Below, piece after piece: positions 47,528 through 57,160 of a stretch of 64,000 bases of DNA. The stretch's first letter is position 1. Each line of letters begins with the position of its first letter. The position numbers were made by a program, and so were the translations under genes. Under the pieces are notes generated by a model, which was not told the DNA's origin, ran no database searches, and saw nothing but the letters and a program-made list of their open reading frames with translations. The stretch is from Homoserinimonas sp044769865 (GTDB lineage Bacteria > Actinomycetota > Actinomycetes > Actinomycetales > Microbacteriaceae), in contig NZ_JBIZWA010000001.1 in NCBI RefSeq assembly GCF_044769865.1, forward strand, positions 1,488,001-1,552,000, read 5' to 3'.

Positions 47528-48210
47528 ACTCCATCAAGCGACTGAGCATCCTCATCGCGGTCGTAGTGATCGCAGGCTTGCTGGCTGGCACCTGGTTCGT
47601 GGCGATCTCGCCGCGACTGGCAGAAGCGCGCGCCGCCGACGATGAGCGCGAGACGGTCGAAACGCAGAACGCGATTCATGAAACCACTCTCAAGGGGCTC
47701 ATGGAGCTCGCCGACCGCGAAGAGGAACTCGAGGCGGACCTGGAACTCGTGCGCGCTTCAATCCCTGACGACATCGAACTCTCCGCCATTTTGCGTCGCC
47801 TCGATGCAGTCGCGGAGGCCACAGGCACGATCATCAAGGTGACGGGGCTGGAAGGTCCGACTCGGTATGCCCCGCTAGAAGCTGCCGCCGAGACTGCCGA
47901 AGCGAGCGGACCTTCGGCCGACCCTGAGTATGCGGATGCCCTCGGGAGTGTGACGCCGGAGAACTTCTTCACGATCGCTCTTACCTTCGAAATCATCGGC
48001 GACCACCTGCAGATGCTCGCGGCAGTAGAGCAACTCCAGTTGAGCGAGCGCCTCACGCTCGTTGGCGACGTCAAGTACAAGGCGGGGGAATCCACGGTCG
48101 TGACGGGCCAGATGTTCGTGCTCCTGGACGCTGGCACCGTGATTCCGGTTGCAACTACAGGCTCGCCCGCAGGCACGCCAGCAGAGAGTGACGGTCCGGC
48201 CCCGGAATAG
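47524..48210 (+). CDS. pilO: Type IV pilus assembly protein PilO
   Basis: Bitopic membrane protein of 228 aa paired with PilN. It has one N-terminal transmembrane helix (LSILIAVVVIAGLLAGTWFVAI), a coiled coil (ADDERETVETQNAIHETTLKGLMELADREEELEADLELVRASIP) and a C-terminal PilO-like ferredoxin fold with FFTIALTFEIIGDHLQMLAAVEQLQLSERLT. The GTG overlaps the pilN stop. PilP and PilQ, its partners in diderms, do not follow, as expected for a monoderm. Confidence 0.88.
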   Translation: MNSIKRLSILIAVVVIAGLLAGTWFVAISPRLAEARAADDERETVETQNAIHETTLKGLMELADREEELEADLELVRASIPDDIELSAILRRLDAVAEATGTIIKVTGLEGPTRYAPLEAAAETAEASGPSADPEYADALGSVTPENFFTIALTFEIIGDHLQMLAAVEQLQLSERLTLVGDVKYKAGESTVVTGQMFVLLDAGTVIPVATTGSPAGTPAESDGPAPE

Positions 48211-48294
48211 ACGGCACGCCTCCTGTCCCGCGTTCGGGGGCGTTGCTAGCATGGGCGACGCGCCGCCGCGGCGTGCCGACGAAGAGGAGCCCTC

Positions 48295-49386
48295 ATGAGC
48301 AACGCGCCTGACGACAAGCACCCAAAGTCCGACATCGCCGATCAGCTCGCTGGCACCCCCGCAACGGACGTCGAGACCACGCAGACGGATGCCGCGGCTC
48401 CAGGCGACGCAGCGGCCGACGAGTCAGACGCCGACGGTCTGGGGGAGCCGGCTCCGCTCGCGGAACCGAACGCCGACGCCAGCGCAGACTCCCACGGCAC
48501 GCCGACTACGGAGATCGAGCCAGAGCCGCTCGTCGAGCCTGCGCCCTCCGCCGGTCTCTTCGACGCGCGCACGGAGCCGTCGAGCGCCGAACCGGTTGCA
48601 GACCCGACAGCCACGCACGCGACATATGCGGACGAGCCCGAGTCGAAGGATCCCTCCGAGCCGACAGTCGCCGCAGAGGCGGCGCCGCTCCCGCAGGGAG
48701 TCACGCCGCCGGCCACATCGGAGACGCCCACACCCGCCGCAGAGGCGCACGCGCCGGCATCCGACGCGCCCGCCGCATCCGCGTACCCTGTGTCCGACCC
48801 GGTCGTGAGTTCGGCCCCTGCGTCTCCTCAGACGGTCTATGTCACAGCCCCGACGCCGCCCAAGAAGCGCAGCAACCGCGGGATCGGTACCCTCTTCGCC
48901 GTCCTGGGCACGATCGCCTTCGGTCTCCTGCACAGCCTCATCACGGCGATCGCCTACGCCGCCGCGGACCGTGCCTTCGACATCCCCCGCTTCCTCCTGT
49001 CGAGCGGCTTCCTCGTGCCGACGATCACGTTCCTCGTGGTCTTCGTGCTCGCGGTGCTCCTCATCAACCGCGCCGGCTGGTGGGCCTGGGTGCTCGGCAG
49101 CCTCGTCGTTGCGGCGGCCACCTACTTCGCGTCAATCGGCATCATCATGCTGCTCAGCAACGCGGTCGCCCTGACGCCCGCCGAGGGCCAGGAGATGTTC
49201 CTCCGCCTCGCCGTGAGCGCACCGCTCGTCGTCGCTGTCGTCGTCGCACGCGAGGTCGCCATCTGGTTCGGTCTCGCGATCGCCGCCCGCGGACGCAAGG
49301 TCAAGGCGCGCAACGCCGAGGCCCGGGCCGCCTACGACCGCGAGCTCGCCGAGTCCCGCACACGCTACGGCGCTACTGCCGGCTAA
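48295..49386 (+). CDS. Unknown membrane protein with acidic disordered N-terminus
   Basis: Protein of 363 aa not recognised as a named family. Residues 1-190 are low-complexity and acidic (Asp, Glu, Ala, Pro, Thr). After a basic KKRSNRG patch there are four transmembrane helices (near LFAVLGTIAFGLLHSLITAIAYA, FLVPTITFLVVFVLAVLLI, WAWVLGSLVVAAATYFASIGIIMLL and APLVVAVVVAREVAIWFGLAIAA). The tail is helical and charged. The ATG follows a GAGGAG site. A TAGCAT hexamer at 48247-48252 may be its own -10, so it need not belong to the pilus operon. Confidence 0.8.
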   Translation: MSNAPDDKHPKSDIADQLAGTPATDVETTQTDAAAPGDAAADESDADGLGEPAPLAEPNADASADSHGTPTTEIEPEPLVEPAPSAGLFDARTEPSSAEPVADPTATHATYADEPESKDPSEPTVAAEAAPLPQGVTPPATSETPTPAAEAHAPASDAPAASAYPVSDPVVSSAPASPQTVYVTAPTPPKKRSNRGIGTLFAVLGTIAFGLLHSLITAIAYAAADRAFDIPRFLLSSGFLVPTITFLVVFVLAVLLINRAGWWAWVLGSLVVAAATYFASIGIIMLLSNAVALTPAEGQEMFLRLAVSAPLVVAVVVAREVAIWFGLAIAARGRKVKARNAEARAAYDRELAESRTRYGATAG

Positions 49387-49750
49387 GGCCTCCTCGCCGC
49401 GTTCAACCAAGTCGGCACAAGCCAGAGGCCAGCGGATGCCCGGGCCACCGCCATTTGACCGTGCCCCCAGCGCCGACTATCCTTGTCTGGGTGTGCGCAT
49501 TGCTGTGCGCTCCCCTGTGCCCAAAAGCGTGACGGGCGTCGGGGAACGCATGAACTGGCACCAACCGGAATCGAGTTACGGGCGTGGCCTCACGGTCGCG
49601 CCGGGCTCCCACGGCATACCCACCACCGAAACCAGGCGAGAGCCTGCGATCAACGATGGGTCCAGCATCCACAAGATTCCCGGGCTTCGGGACGAAGCGG
49701 ATGCATGCAAGCAACAACTGTCACCGTGCAGGATATCCAAGGAGTAAGAA
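49387..49750. other. Region upstream of rpsL with long 5' leader
   Basis: This 364-base interval has no convincing gene. After the promoter at 49455-49483 the leader runs about 260 bases to the rpsL GTG. It contains short inverted pairs such as GCGCA/TGCGC near 49496-49511 and CCCGGG around 49680. A frame open through 49436-49747 has no ribosome site and an unlikely composition. The leader probably regulates the str operon or is simply processed; nothing known was matched. Confidence 0.6.
49455..49483 (+). promoter_or_regulatory. Promoter of the str operon
   Basis: TTGACC (49455-49460) and TATCCT (49478-49483) are spaced by 17 bases, close to the sigma-70 consensus. Transcription should start near 49490. 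Confidence 0.75.
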
Positions 49751-50125
49751 GTGCCAACTATTCAGCAGTTGGTCCGGAAGGGTCGCTCGCCGAAGGTCAC
49801 CAAGACCAAGGCTCCCGCCCTGAAGGCCAACCCCCAGCAGCGCGGCGTGTGCACGCGTGTCTACACGACCACCCCGAAGAAGCCGAACTCGGCGCTTCGC
49901 AAGGTCGCTCGTGTCAAGCTCTCCAACGGCACCGAGGTCACCGCGTACATTCCCGGTGAGGGCCACAACCTGCAGGAGCACTCGATGGTGCTCGTCCGCG
50001 GTGGTCGTGTGAAGGACCTCCCCGGTGTTCGCTACAAGATCGTTCGCGGCGCCCTCGACACGCAGGCCGTCAAGAACCGCAAGCAGGCTCGCAGCCGCTA
50101 CGGCGCGAAGATGGAGAAGAAGTAA
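49751..50125 (+). CDS. rpsL: 30S ribosomal protein S12
   Basis: Decoding-centre protein of 124 aa. It has the conserved TTPKKPNSALRKVARV and GRVKDLPGVRYKIVRG loops with the lysines whose change gives streptomycin resistance, so the gene reads as sensitive. The GTG at 49751 follows AAGGAG at good spacing. It starts the str operon, and its TAA overlaps the rpsG ATG (TAATG). Confidence 0.98.
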   Translation: MPTIQQLVRKGRSPKVTKTKAPALKANPQQRGVCTRVYTTTPKKPNSALRKVARVKLSNGTEVTAYIPGEGHNLQEHSMVLVRGGRVKDLPGVRYKIVRGALDTQAVKNRKQARSRYGAKMEKK

Positions 50126-50595
50126 TGCCTCGCAAGGGACCAGCTCCTAAGCGCCCCGTAGCGATCGACCCGGTCTACGGCGCCCCCATCGTCAGCCAGC
50201 TCGTCAACAAGATCCTGCTCGACGGCAAGAAGTCGCTCGCTGAGCGCATTGTCTACGACGCACTCGCGGCCGTTGAGGCCAAGAGCGGTCAGGATGCCGT
50301 GACGGTGCTCAAGAAGGCGCTCGACAACGTGCGCCCCACGCTTGAGGTCAAGAGCCGCCGCGTCGGTGGTTCGACCTACCAGGTGCCCGTCGAGGTCAAG
50401 CCGCACCGCGCCAACACCCTGGCGCTTCGCTGGCTCACGACCTACGCCAAGGGTCGTCGTGAGAAGACGATGACCGAGCGTCTCACCAACGAGATCCTCG
50501 ACGCCTCGAACGGCCTCGGCGCCGCTGTGAAGCGTCGCGAGGACACCCACAAGATGGCCGAGGCGAACAAGGCCTTCTCGCACTACCGCTGGTAA
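50125..50595 (+). CDS. rpsG: 30S ribosomal protein S7
   Basis: Primary 16S rRNA-binding protein of the small-subunit head, 156 aa, the normal size. It has MPRKGPAPKRP, LVNKILLDGKKSLAERIVYDAL and the C-terminal KREDTHKMAEANKAFSHYRW typical of bacterial S7. It is coupled to rpsL by a one-base overlap. A perfect 13-base hairpin separates it from fusA. Confidence 0.98.
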   Translation: MPRKGPAPKRPVAIDPVYGAPIVSQLVNKILLDGKKSLAERIVYDALAAVEAKSGQDAVTVLKKALDNVRPTLEVKSRRVGGSTYQVPVEVKPHRANTLALRWLTTYAKGRREKTMTERLTNEILDASNGLGAAVKRREDTHKMAEANKAFSHYRW

Positions 50596-50604
50596 CCATC
50601 TTTG

Positions 50605-50640
50605 CTGTCAGGGCGCGTCGGATTCGTCGCGCCCTGACAG
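50605..50640 (+). terminator. Perfect 13-base hairpin between rpsG and fusA
   Basis: CTGTCAGGGCGCG and CGCGCCCTGACAG form a perfect stem around a ten-base loop. No U-tract follows, so it is more likely an attenuator, processing site or mRNA 3'-end stabiliser than a full terminator. The fusA ribosome site follows 34 bases later. Confidence 0.65.
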
Positions 50641-50685
50641 AGCGGCACCCCATCATCGTTCATCCCCAATTTTCGGAGGACCACC

Positions 50686-52800
50686 GTGGCACAGGAAGTG
50701 CTCACCGACCTTAACAAGGTCCGCAACATCGGCATCATGGCGCACATCGATGCCGGCAAGACCACCACGACTGAGCGCATCCTGTTCTACACGGGCGTCA
50801 ACCACAAGCTCGGCGAGACCCACGACGGTGGCGCGACGACCGACTGGATGGAGCAGGAGCAGGAGCGTGGCATCACCATCACGTCCGCTGCTGTGACGTG
50901 CTTCTGGAACAAAAACCAGATCAACATCATCGACACCCCCGGCCACGTCGACTTCACGGTCGAGGTCGAGCGCTCGCTTCGCGTGCTCGACGGTGCCGTT
51001 GCCGTCTTCGACGGCAAGGAGGGCGTCGAGCCCCAGTCGGAGACCGTCTGGCGCCAGGCCGACAAGTACGACGTGCCCCGCATCTGCTTCGTCAACAAGA
51101 TGGACAAGCTGGGCGCCGACTTCTACTTCACGGTTGACACGATCGTCAAGCGCCTGGGTGCCAAGCCGCTCGTCATGCAGCTCCCCATCGGCTCCGAAAG
51201 CGACTTCGTCGGCGTTGTCGACCTCGTTGAGATGAAGGCACTCGTCTGGGCCGGAGACTCGAAGGGTGACGTCACCATGGGCGCCTCCTACGAGACGAAG
51301 GAGATCCCCGAGGAGCTCAAGGAGAAGGCGGACGAGTACCGCACCAAGCTGCTCGAGACGGTCGCCGAGACCAGCGACGAGCTCATGGAGAAGTACTTCG
51401 GTGGCGAAGAGCTGACCGTCGCCGAGATCAAGGCTGCGATCCGCAAGCTCACCGTCGCGAGCGAGATCTACCCCGTGCTCTGTGGCTCCGCGTTCAAGAA
51501 CCGCGGCGTGCAGCCCATGCTCGACGCGGTCGTCGACTACCTCCCCAACCCGCTCGACGTCGGTGCCATCGAGGCACACGACCCGCGCGACGAGGAGAAG
51601 GTCATCGAGCGTCACGCTTCGTCCGACGAGCCCTTCGCGGCCCTCGCGTTCAAGGTTGCGGTGCACCCGTTCTTCGGTCGCCTCACCTACATTCGCGTCT
51701 ACTCGGGCACGATCGAGAGCGGCTCGGCCGTTGCGAACTCGACCAAGGGCAAGAAGGAGCGCATCGGAAAGATCTTCCAGATGCACGCCAACAAGGAGAT
51801 GCCGGTCGATCGGGTCCAGGCTGGCCACATCTACGCGGTCATCGGCCTCAAGGACACGACCACGGGTGACACCCTCTGCGACGAGAAGCAGCAGGTTGTC
51901 CTCGAGTCGATGACGTTCCCTGAGCCCGTCATCGAGGTCGCCATCGAGCCCAAGACGAAGGCTGACCAGGAGAAGCTCGGCACGGCCATCCAGAAGCTCG
52001 CTGAAGAAGACCCGACGTTCCGCGTCGAGCTCAACTACGAGACCGGCCAGACCGTCATCAAGGGCATGGGTGAGCTCCACCTTGACATCCTTGTCGACCG
52101 CATGAAGCGCGAATTCAAGGTTGAGGCCAACGTGGGCAAGCCCCAGGTCGCCTACCGTGAGACGATCCGCCGCACGGTCGAGAAGCACGACTACACCCAC
52201 AAGAAGCAGACCGGTGGTTCCGGTCAGTTCGCGAAGGTGCAGATCGCGCTCGAGCCGATGGAGGTCACTCCGGAGAGCTCGTACGAGTTCGTCGACAAGG
52301 TGACCGGTGGTCGCGTCCCGCGCGAGTACATCCCCTCGGTCGACGCCGGCATCAAGGACGCCATGCAGACGGGTGTCCTCGCGGGCTTCCCCACCGTGGG
52401 TGTCAAGGCCGTGCTGCTCGATGGCGCCTACCACGACGTCGACTCCTCGGAGATGGCGTTCAAGATCGCCGGCTCGATGGCCTACAAGGAGGCCGCTCGC
52501 AAGGCGAACCCCGTGCTGCTCGAGCCGCTCATGGCCGTCGAGGTGCGTACGCCCGAGGAGTACATGGGCGACGTCATCGGCGACCTGAACTCGCGTCGTG
52601 GACAGATCCAGTCCATGGAAGACGCGACCGGTGTCAAGGTCGTCTCGGCCAAGGTACCGCTGTCAGAGATGTTCGGGTATGTTGGCGACCTGAGGTCCAA
52701 GACCTCCGGCCGTGCGGTGTACTCGATGTCCTTCGACAGCTACGCGGAGGTCCCGAAGGCTGTTGCCGACGAGATCGTCCAGAAGAACAAGGGCGAATAG
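50686..52800 (+). CDS. fusA: Translation elongation factor G
   Basis: GTPase of 704 aa that drives ribosomal translocation. G1 is AHIDAGKTTTTERILFYTG, G2 includes ERGITITSAA, G3 DTPGHVDF and G4 NKMDKLG, followed by the usual EF-G domains II-V with SGQFAKVQI and the C-terminal GYVGDLRSKTSGRAVYSMSF. The start is GTG at 50686, five bases after CGGAGGA. A 107-base gap with its own likely promoter separates it from tuf. Confidence 0.98.
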   Translation: MAQEVLTDLNKVRNIGIMAHIDAGKTTTTERILFYTGVNHKLGETHDGGATTDWMEQEQERGITITSAAVTCFWNKNQINIIDTPGHVDFTVEVERSLRVLDGAVAVFDGKEGVEPQSETVWRQADKYDVPRICFVNKMDKLGADFYFTVDTIVKRLGAKPLVMQLPIGSESDFVGVVDLVEMKALVWAGDSKGDVTMGASYETKEIPEELKEKADEYRTKLLETVAETSDELMEKYFGGEELTVAEIKAAIRKLTVASEIYPVLCGSAFKNRGVQPMLDAVVDYLPNPLDVGAIEAHDPRDEEKVIERHASSDEPFAALAFKVAVHPFFGRLTYIRVYSGTIESGSAVANSTKGKKERIGKIFQMHANKEMPVDRVQAGHIYAVIGLKDTTTGDTLCDEKQQVVLESMTFPEPVIEVAIEPKTKADQEKLGTAIQKLAEEDPTFRVELNYETGQTVIKGMGELHLDILVDRMKREFKVEANVGKPQVAYRETIRRTVEKHDYTHKKQTGGSGQFAKVQIALEPMEVTPESSYEFVDKVTGGRVPREYIPSVDAGIKDAMQTGVLAGFPTVGVKAVLLDGAYHDVDSSEMAFKIAGSMAYKEAARKANPVLLEPLMAVEVRTPEEYMGDVIGDLNSRRGQIQSMEDATGVKVVSAKVPLSEMFGYVGDLRSKTSGRAVYSMSFDSYAEVPKAVADEIVQKNKGE

Positions 52801-52806
52801 CCCCAG

Positions 52807-52836
52807 TTCGCAGGGGCCTCCCGCCCCGAGTAACAT
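52807..52836 (+). promoter_or_regulatory. Candidate tuf promoter
   Basis: TTCGCA (52807-52812) and TAACAT (52831-52836) are spaced by 18 bases in an AT-rich pocket (TAACATAAATACAC) that contrasts with the GC-rich surroundings. It would let tuf be transcribed separately from fusA. Confidence 0.45.
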
Positions 52837-52907
52837 AAATACACACTCCACCCAGCAGCTATCCGAGGCTTTCGGATGCCTGCACCATTGTCCTGAGGAG
52901 GACCATA

Positions 52908-54101
<1,194 letters not shown>

Positions 54102-54118
54102 CTTCGGTTACCTCTCGG

Positions 54119-54150
54119 AAGGGCCCGCGACTTCGGTCGCGGGCCTTTCT
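54119..54150 (+). terminator. Terminator after tuf
   Basis: A 13-base stem (AAGGGCCCGCGAC / GTCGCGGGCCTTT, one G-U pair) closed by a TTCG tetraloop ends in TTTCT, 18 bases after the tuf stop. Confidence 0.88.
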
Positions 54151-54199
54151 GCATGTTCGGCGTCTGTTCGCATCTGCGTCGCTGGCGTACGTTCAGCTC

Positions 54200-55165
54200 A
54201 TGCCCCGCCTCCGCCGCTCGAACACCGCGTCATCCGGCATCACCCGTCGGCGCAGGGGCAAGGGGTTCTCCTACTGCGACAGGCTCGGCCAGCCCGTCGA
54301 CGCTGAGACTCGGCGGCGCATCGAAGACCTAGTGATCCCACCCGCGTGGACCGATGTATGGATCTGTCCCCACGCCAACGGGCACATACAGGCGACAGGC
54401 GTGGATGCCGCGGGTCGCCGCCAGTACCTGTACCACCCGCAATGGCGGGAGCAGAAGGACCGCGTCAAGTTCGACCGCGCACTGGAGCTCGCGGGTGCGC
54501 TGACGCCGGCGCGGCGACAGGTCACGATGGACCTCCGCGGGGACGGCGCCTCGCGAGAGCGTGTGCTGGCGGGCGCCTTCCGGATGCTCGACCGGGGGAG
54601 TCTGCGGGTCGGCTCCGAGCAGTACGTCGAGGCCAATGGCAGCCATGGCCTGTCAACGCTGCTGGGGCGGCACGCCCGAGTCGCCTCCGATGGTGTCGTG
54701 ACGCTCGAGTTCCCCGCCAAGGACGGTATCGAATGGTCGTCGTCCATCCAAGACCCCGACCTCGCGCGGCTCATCCGCACGCTCAAGCGGCGCGGGGGAG
54801 ACGAGCGACTGCTCGCCTGGTTCGACGGTGAGGCGTGGCATCCGCTCTCTCCCGAGGAGATCAACGCCGACGTGCGGTGCCGAACGGGCGGAGACTTCAC
54901 CGCGAAGGACTTCCGCACGCTCCACGGCACGATCGCAGCCGCCGTGAGCCTTGCGCAGTCCGGCCCGCAAGCCTCGGCCAGGGCTCGCGCGAGGGCGATC
55001 AAGCACGCAGCGGATGCCGCGGCCGAAGTGCTGGGAAACACGCCCACGATCGCGCGCAAGAGCTACATCGACCCGCGCGTGATCGACCGTTTCGAGCGCG
55101 GCGCGACGATCGATCCAGAGCGTGTGAACTCGGCCGAATCACAGCTGCTGGAGCTGCTTTCCTGA
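54200..55165 (+). CDS. Type IB DNA topoisomerase (poxvirus/bacterial type)
   Basis: Relaxes supercoils through a 3'-phosphotyrosine intermediate. The 321-residue protein has an N-terminal domain (GFSYCDRLGQPVDAETRRRIEDLVIPPAWTDVWICP, typical of bacterial TopIB) and a catalytic domain with GSEQYVEANGSHGLSTLL, the FTAKDFRTLHGT stretch, and the nucleophile Tyr in ARKSYIDPRVID near residue 288. All core residues appear present. It lies alone between the str and S10 operons. No good ribosome site is evident before the ATG at 54200. Confidence 0.92.
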   Translation: MPRLRRSNTASSGITRRRRGKGFSYCDRLGQPVDAETRRRIEDLVIPPAWTDVWICPHANGHIQATGVDAAGRRQYLYHPQWREQKDRVKFDRALELAGALTPARRQVTMDLRGDGASRERVLAGAFRMLDRGSLRVGSEQYVEANGSHGLSTLLGRHARVASDGVVTLEFPAKDGIEWSSSIQDPDLARLIRTLKRRGGDERLLAWFDGEAWHPLSPEEINADVRCRTGGDFTAKDFRTLHGTIAAAVSLAQSGPQASARARARAIKHAADAAAEVLGNTPTIARKSYIDPRVIDRFERGATIDPERVNSAESQLLELLS

Positions 55166-55203
55166 GCATGTCTTGGGCATCGCGCTCGCGCGACACGCCC
55201 GGG

Positions 55204-55232
55204 TTGCAGGTGGGTGGGGAATGTGGCAAACT
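55204..55232 (+). promoter_or_regulatory. Promoter of the S10-spc operon
   Basis: TTGCAG (55204-55209) and CAAACT (55227-55232) are 17 bases apart; the TGTGGCAAACT context resembles sequences seen upstream of rpsJ in other actinobacteria. Transcription would begin near 55239. Confidence 0.6.
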
Positions 55233-55237
55233 CTTCT

Positions 55238-55536
55238 AGTTCAACATTTCCGCCCGGTGCACGATCGACCGGGGCTGGGATCACTGCCAGGCAGTGCATA
55301 GATTCGCCCCTCAGGGGCATCTAGGCCGCGGGTAGCAGGACAAAGCTTAATCGACACTCGATGAACACACGGATAGCCGTGTGCCTGCAAAGGCTTGCGC
55401 CTGAGCTCGAGGGTCGACACGGTGCCGTGGTCAAGAGCCACGGCGTTTGACATGAAAACAGTGGTGCGACAGCAGAAGTGCTCCGCAGCGTGTGCGTGGA
55501 ACAAGCGCACTTGGTACTAAAGAGAGAGAGTCAGAC
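55238..55536 (+). other. Long structured leader of the S10 operon
   Basis: About 300 untranslated bases precede rpsJ. They contain several hairpins, including CACACGG/CCGTGTG (55366-55383, ATAG loop) and GCCGTGG/CCACGGC (55424-55444, seven-base loop), plus CACTGCC/GGCAGTG near 55272. No gene is present. In other bacteria the S10 leader is bound by a ribosomal protein such as L4; whether this one works that way is unknown. Confidence 0.6.
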
Positions 55537-55845
55537 ATGGCGGGACAGAAGATCCGCATCCGACTTAAGTCGTATGACCACGAGGTCATCGACAGCTCGG
55601 CGCGCAAGATCGTCGACACGGTGACCCGTGCGGGCGCGACGGTTGTCGGGCCGGTGCCCCTTCCTACGGAGAAGAACGTGGTCGTCGTGATCCGCTCTCC
55701 TCACAAGTACAAGGACGCGCGCGAGCACTTCGAGAAGCGCACTCACAAGCGCCTGATCGACATCATTGACCCGACTCCGAAGGCTGTCGACTCGCTCATG
55801 CGTCTCGACCTGCCGGCCGACGTCAACATCGAGATCAAGCTGTAA
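55537..55845 (+). CDS. rpsJ: 30S ribosomal protein S10
   Basis: Small-subunit protein of 102 aa, also NusE in antitermination. It starts MAGQKIRIRLKSYDHEVID and ends PADVNIEIKL, the normal bacterial ends. The ATG at 55537 has an AGAGAGAGAG purine site; an in-frame upstream start adds 15 unrelated residues and is rejected. It is the first gene of the S10-spc operon, followed after eight bases by rplC. Confidence 0.97.
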   Translation: MAGQKIRIRLKSYDHEVIDSSARKIVDTVTRAGATVVGPVPLPTEKNVVVVIRSPHKYKDAREHFEKRTHKRLIDIIDPTPKAVDSLMRLDLPADVNIEIKL

Positions 55846-55853
55846 GGATCACC

Positions 55854-56504
55854 ATGGCTACTACTACGACCCGAAAGGGCCTGCTGGGCAAGAAGCTCGG
55901 CATGACCCAGGTCTGGGATGCGAACAACAAGCTCATTCCCGTGACCGTCATCGAGATCACGCCCAACGTCGTGACGCAGGTCCGCACCCCCGAGGTTGAC
56001 GGCTACGAGGCTGTCCAGATCGCCTACGGCCAGATCGACCCGCGCAAGGCCAACAAGCCCGCCACCGGTCACTTCGACAAGGCCGGTGTTACGCCGCGCC
56101 GCCACCTCACGGAGATCCGCACCTCCGACGCATCCGAGTTCTCGCTCGGCCAGGAGCTCACGGTCGACATGTTCGAGGCCGGCCAGAAGGTCGACGTCGT
56201 CGGCACCAGCAAGGGCAAGGGCTTCGCCGGTGTCATGAAGCGCCACAACTTCGCTGGCGTCTCGGCATCGCACGGTGCGCACCGCAACCACCGCAAGCCG
56301 GGCTCCATCGGCGCCTCCTCGACCCCCAGCCGTGTCTTCAAGGGCATGCGCATGGCGGGCCGCATGGGTGGCGACCGCGTGACCGTCCAGGGCCTCACGG
56401 TCCAGGCAGTCGACGCTGAGAAGGGCCTGCTGCTCGTCAAGGGTGCCGTTCCCGGCGCTCGTGGCCGCATCGTTTTCGTTCGCAACGCAGTGAAGGGAGC
56501 CTGA
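55854..56504 (+). CDS. rplC: 50S ribosomal protein L3
   Basis: Large-subunit assembly protein of 216 aa near the peptidyl transferase centre. It has GLLGKKLGMTQVWD at the start and the central loop GFAGVMKRHNFAGVSASHGAHRNHRKPGSIGASSTPSRVFKGMRMAGRMG. Length is normal. rplD follows after five bases. Confidence 0.97.
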   Translation: MATTTTRKGLLGKKLGMTQVWDANNKLIPVTVIEITPNVVTQVRTPEVDGYEAVQIAYGQIDPRKANKPATGHFDKAGVTPRRHLTEIRTSDASEFSLGQELTVDMFEAGQKVDVVGTSKGKGFAGVMKRHNFAGVSASHGAHRNHRKPGSIGASSTPSRVFKGMRMAGRMGGDRVTVQGLTVQAVDAEKGLLLVKGAVPGARGRIVFVRNAVKGA

Positions 56505-56509
56505 GCTTC

Positions 56510-57160
56510 ATGGCTACCGCAATCGACGTCATCGACGTGAAGGGCAAGAAGGTCGGCACGGTCGACCTTCCCGCTGACACGTTCGACGTGCAGACCAACG
56601 TTCCGCTCATCCACCAGGTCGTCGTCGCCCAGCGCGCCGCCGCCCGCCAGGGCACGCACAAGACCAAGGGTCGCGGCGAGGTCTCGGGTTCCGGCACCAA
56701 GCCCTTCAAGCAGAAGGGCACGGGCCGCGCCCGTCAGGGCTCGATCCGTATGCCGCAGCACCGCGGTGGTGGAATCGTGCACGGACCGGTGCCGCGCGAC
56801 TACGCGCAGCGCACCCCCAAGAAGATGATCGCTGCAGCGCTTCGCGGAGCTCTCTCCGACCGCGCCCGCGGTGGACGCCTTCACATCGTGGAGTCCCTCG
56901 CCCTCGGTGACGTGCCCTCGACCAAGTCGGTCGTCGCGCTCCTCGCCGACATCGCCACCAGCAAACACGTCCTCATCGTGCTCGAGCGCGGCGACGAGAT
57001 CAGCTACAAGAGCGTTCGGAACATCCCGACCGTTCACGTGCTTCCCTACGACCAGCTCAACGCCTACGACGTGCTCGTGAGCGATGACATCGTCTTCACC
57101 AAGGGCGCCTTCGAGGCATTCACCGCGCCCAAGGCCGAGAAGGAAGAGGTGAGCGCATGA
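56510..57160 (+). CDS. rplD: 50S ribosomal protein L4
   Basis: Exit-tunnel protein of 216 aa. The tunnel loop KGRGEVSGSGTKPFKQKGTGRARQGSIRMPQHRGGG near residues 55-90 is intact with no macrolide-resistance type change seen. In E. coli L4 represses this operon by binding the S10 leader. Its end overlaps the rplW start (ATGA). Confidence 0.97.
   Translation: MATAIDVIDVKGKKVGTVDLPADTFDVQTNVPLIHQVVVAQRAAARQGTHKTKGRGEVSGSGTKPFKQKGTGRARQGSIRMPQHRGGGIVHGPVPRDYAQRTPKKMIAAALRGALSDRARGGRLHIVESLALGDVPSTKSVVALLADIATSKHVLIVLERGDEISYKSVRNIPTVHVLPYDQLNAYDVLVSDDIVFTKGAFEAFTAPKAEKEEVSA

Noticed and set aside
49436..49747. Possible small protein in the rpsL leader
   Set aside because: It has no ribosome site, starts before the predicted transcript start, and its composition is unlike a real protein.
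55447..55452. Perfect TTGACA in the S10 leader as a second rpsJ promoter
   Set aside because: No -10-like hexamer occurs 15-19 bases downstream (CAGCAG at 17).
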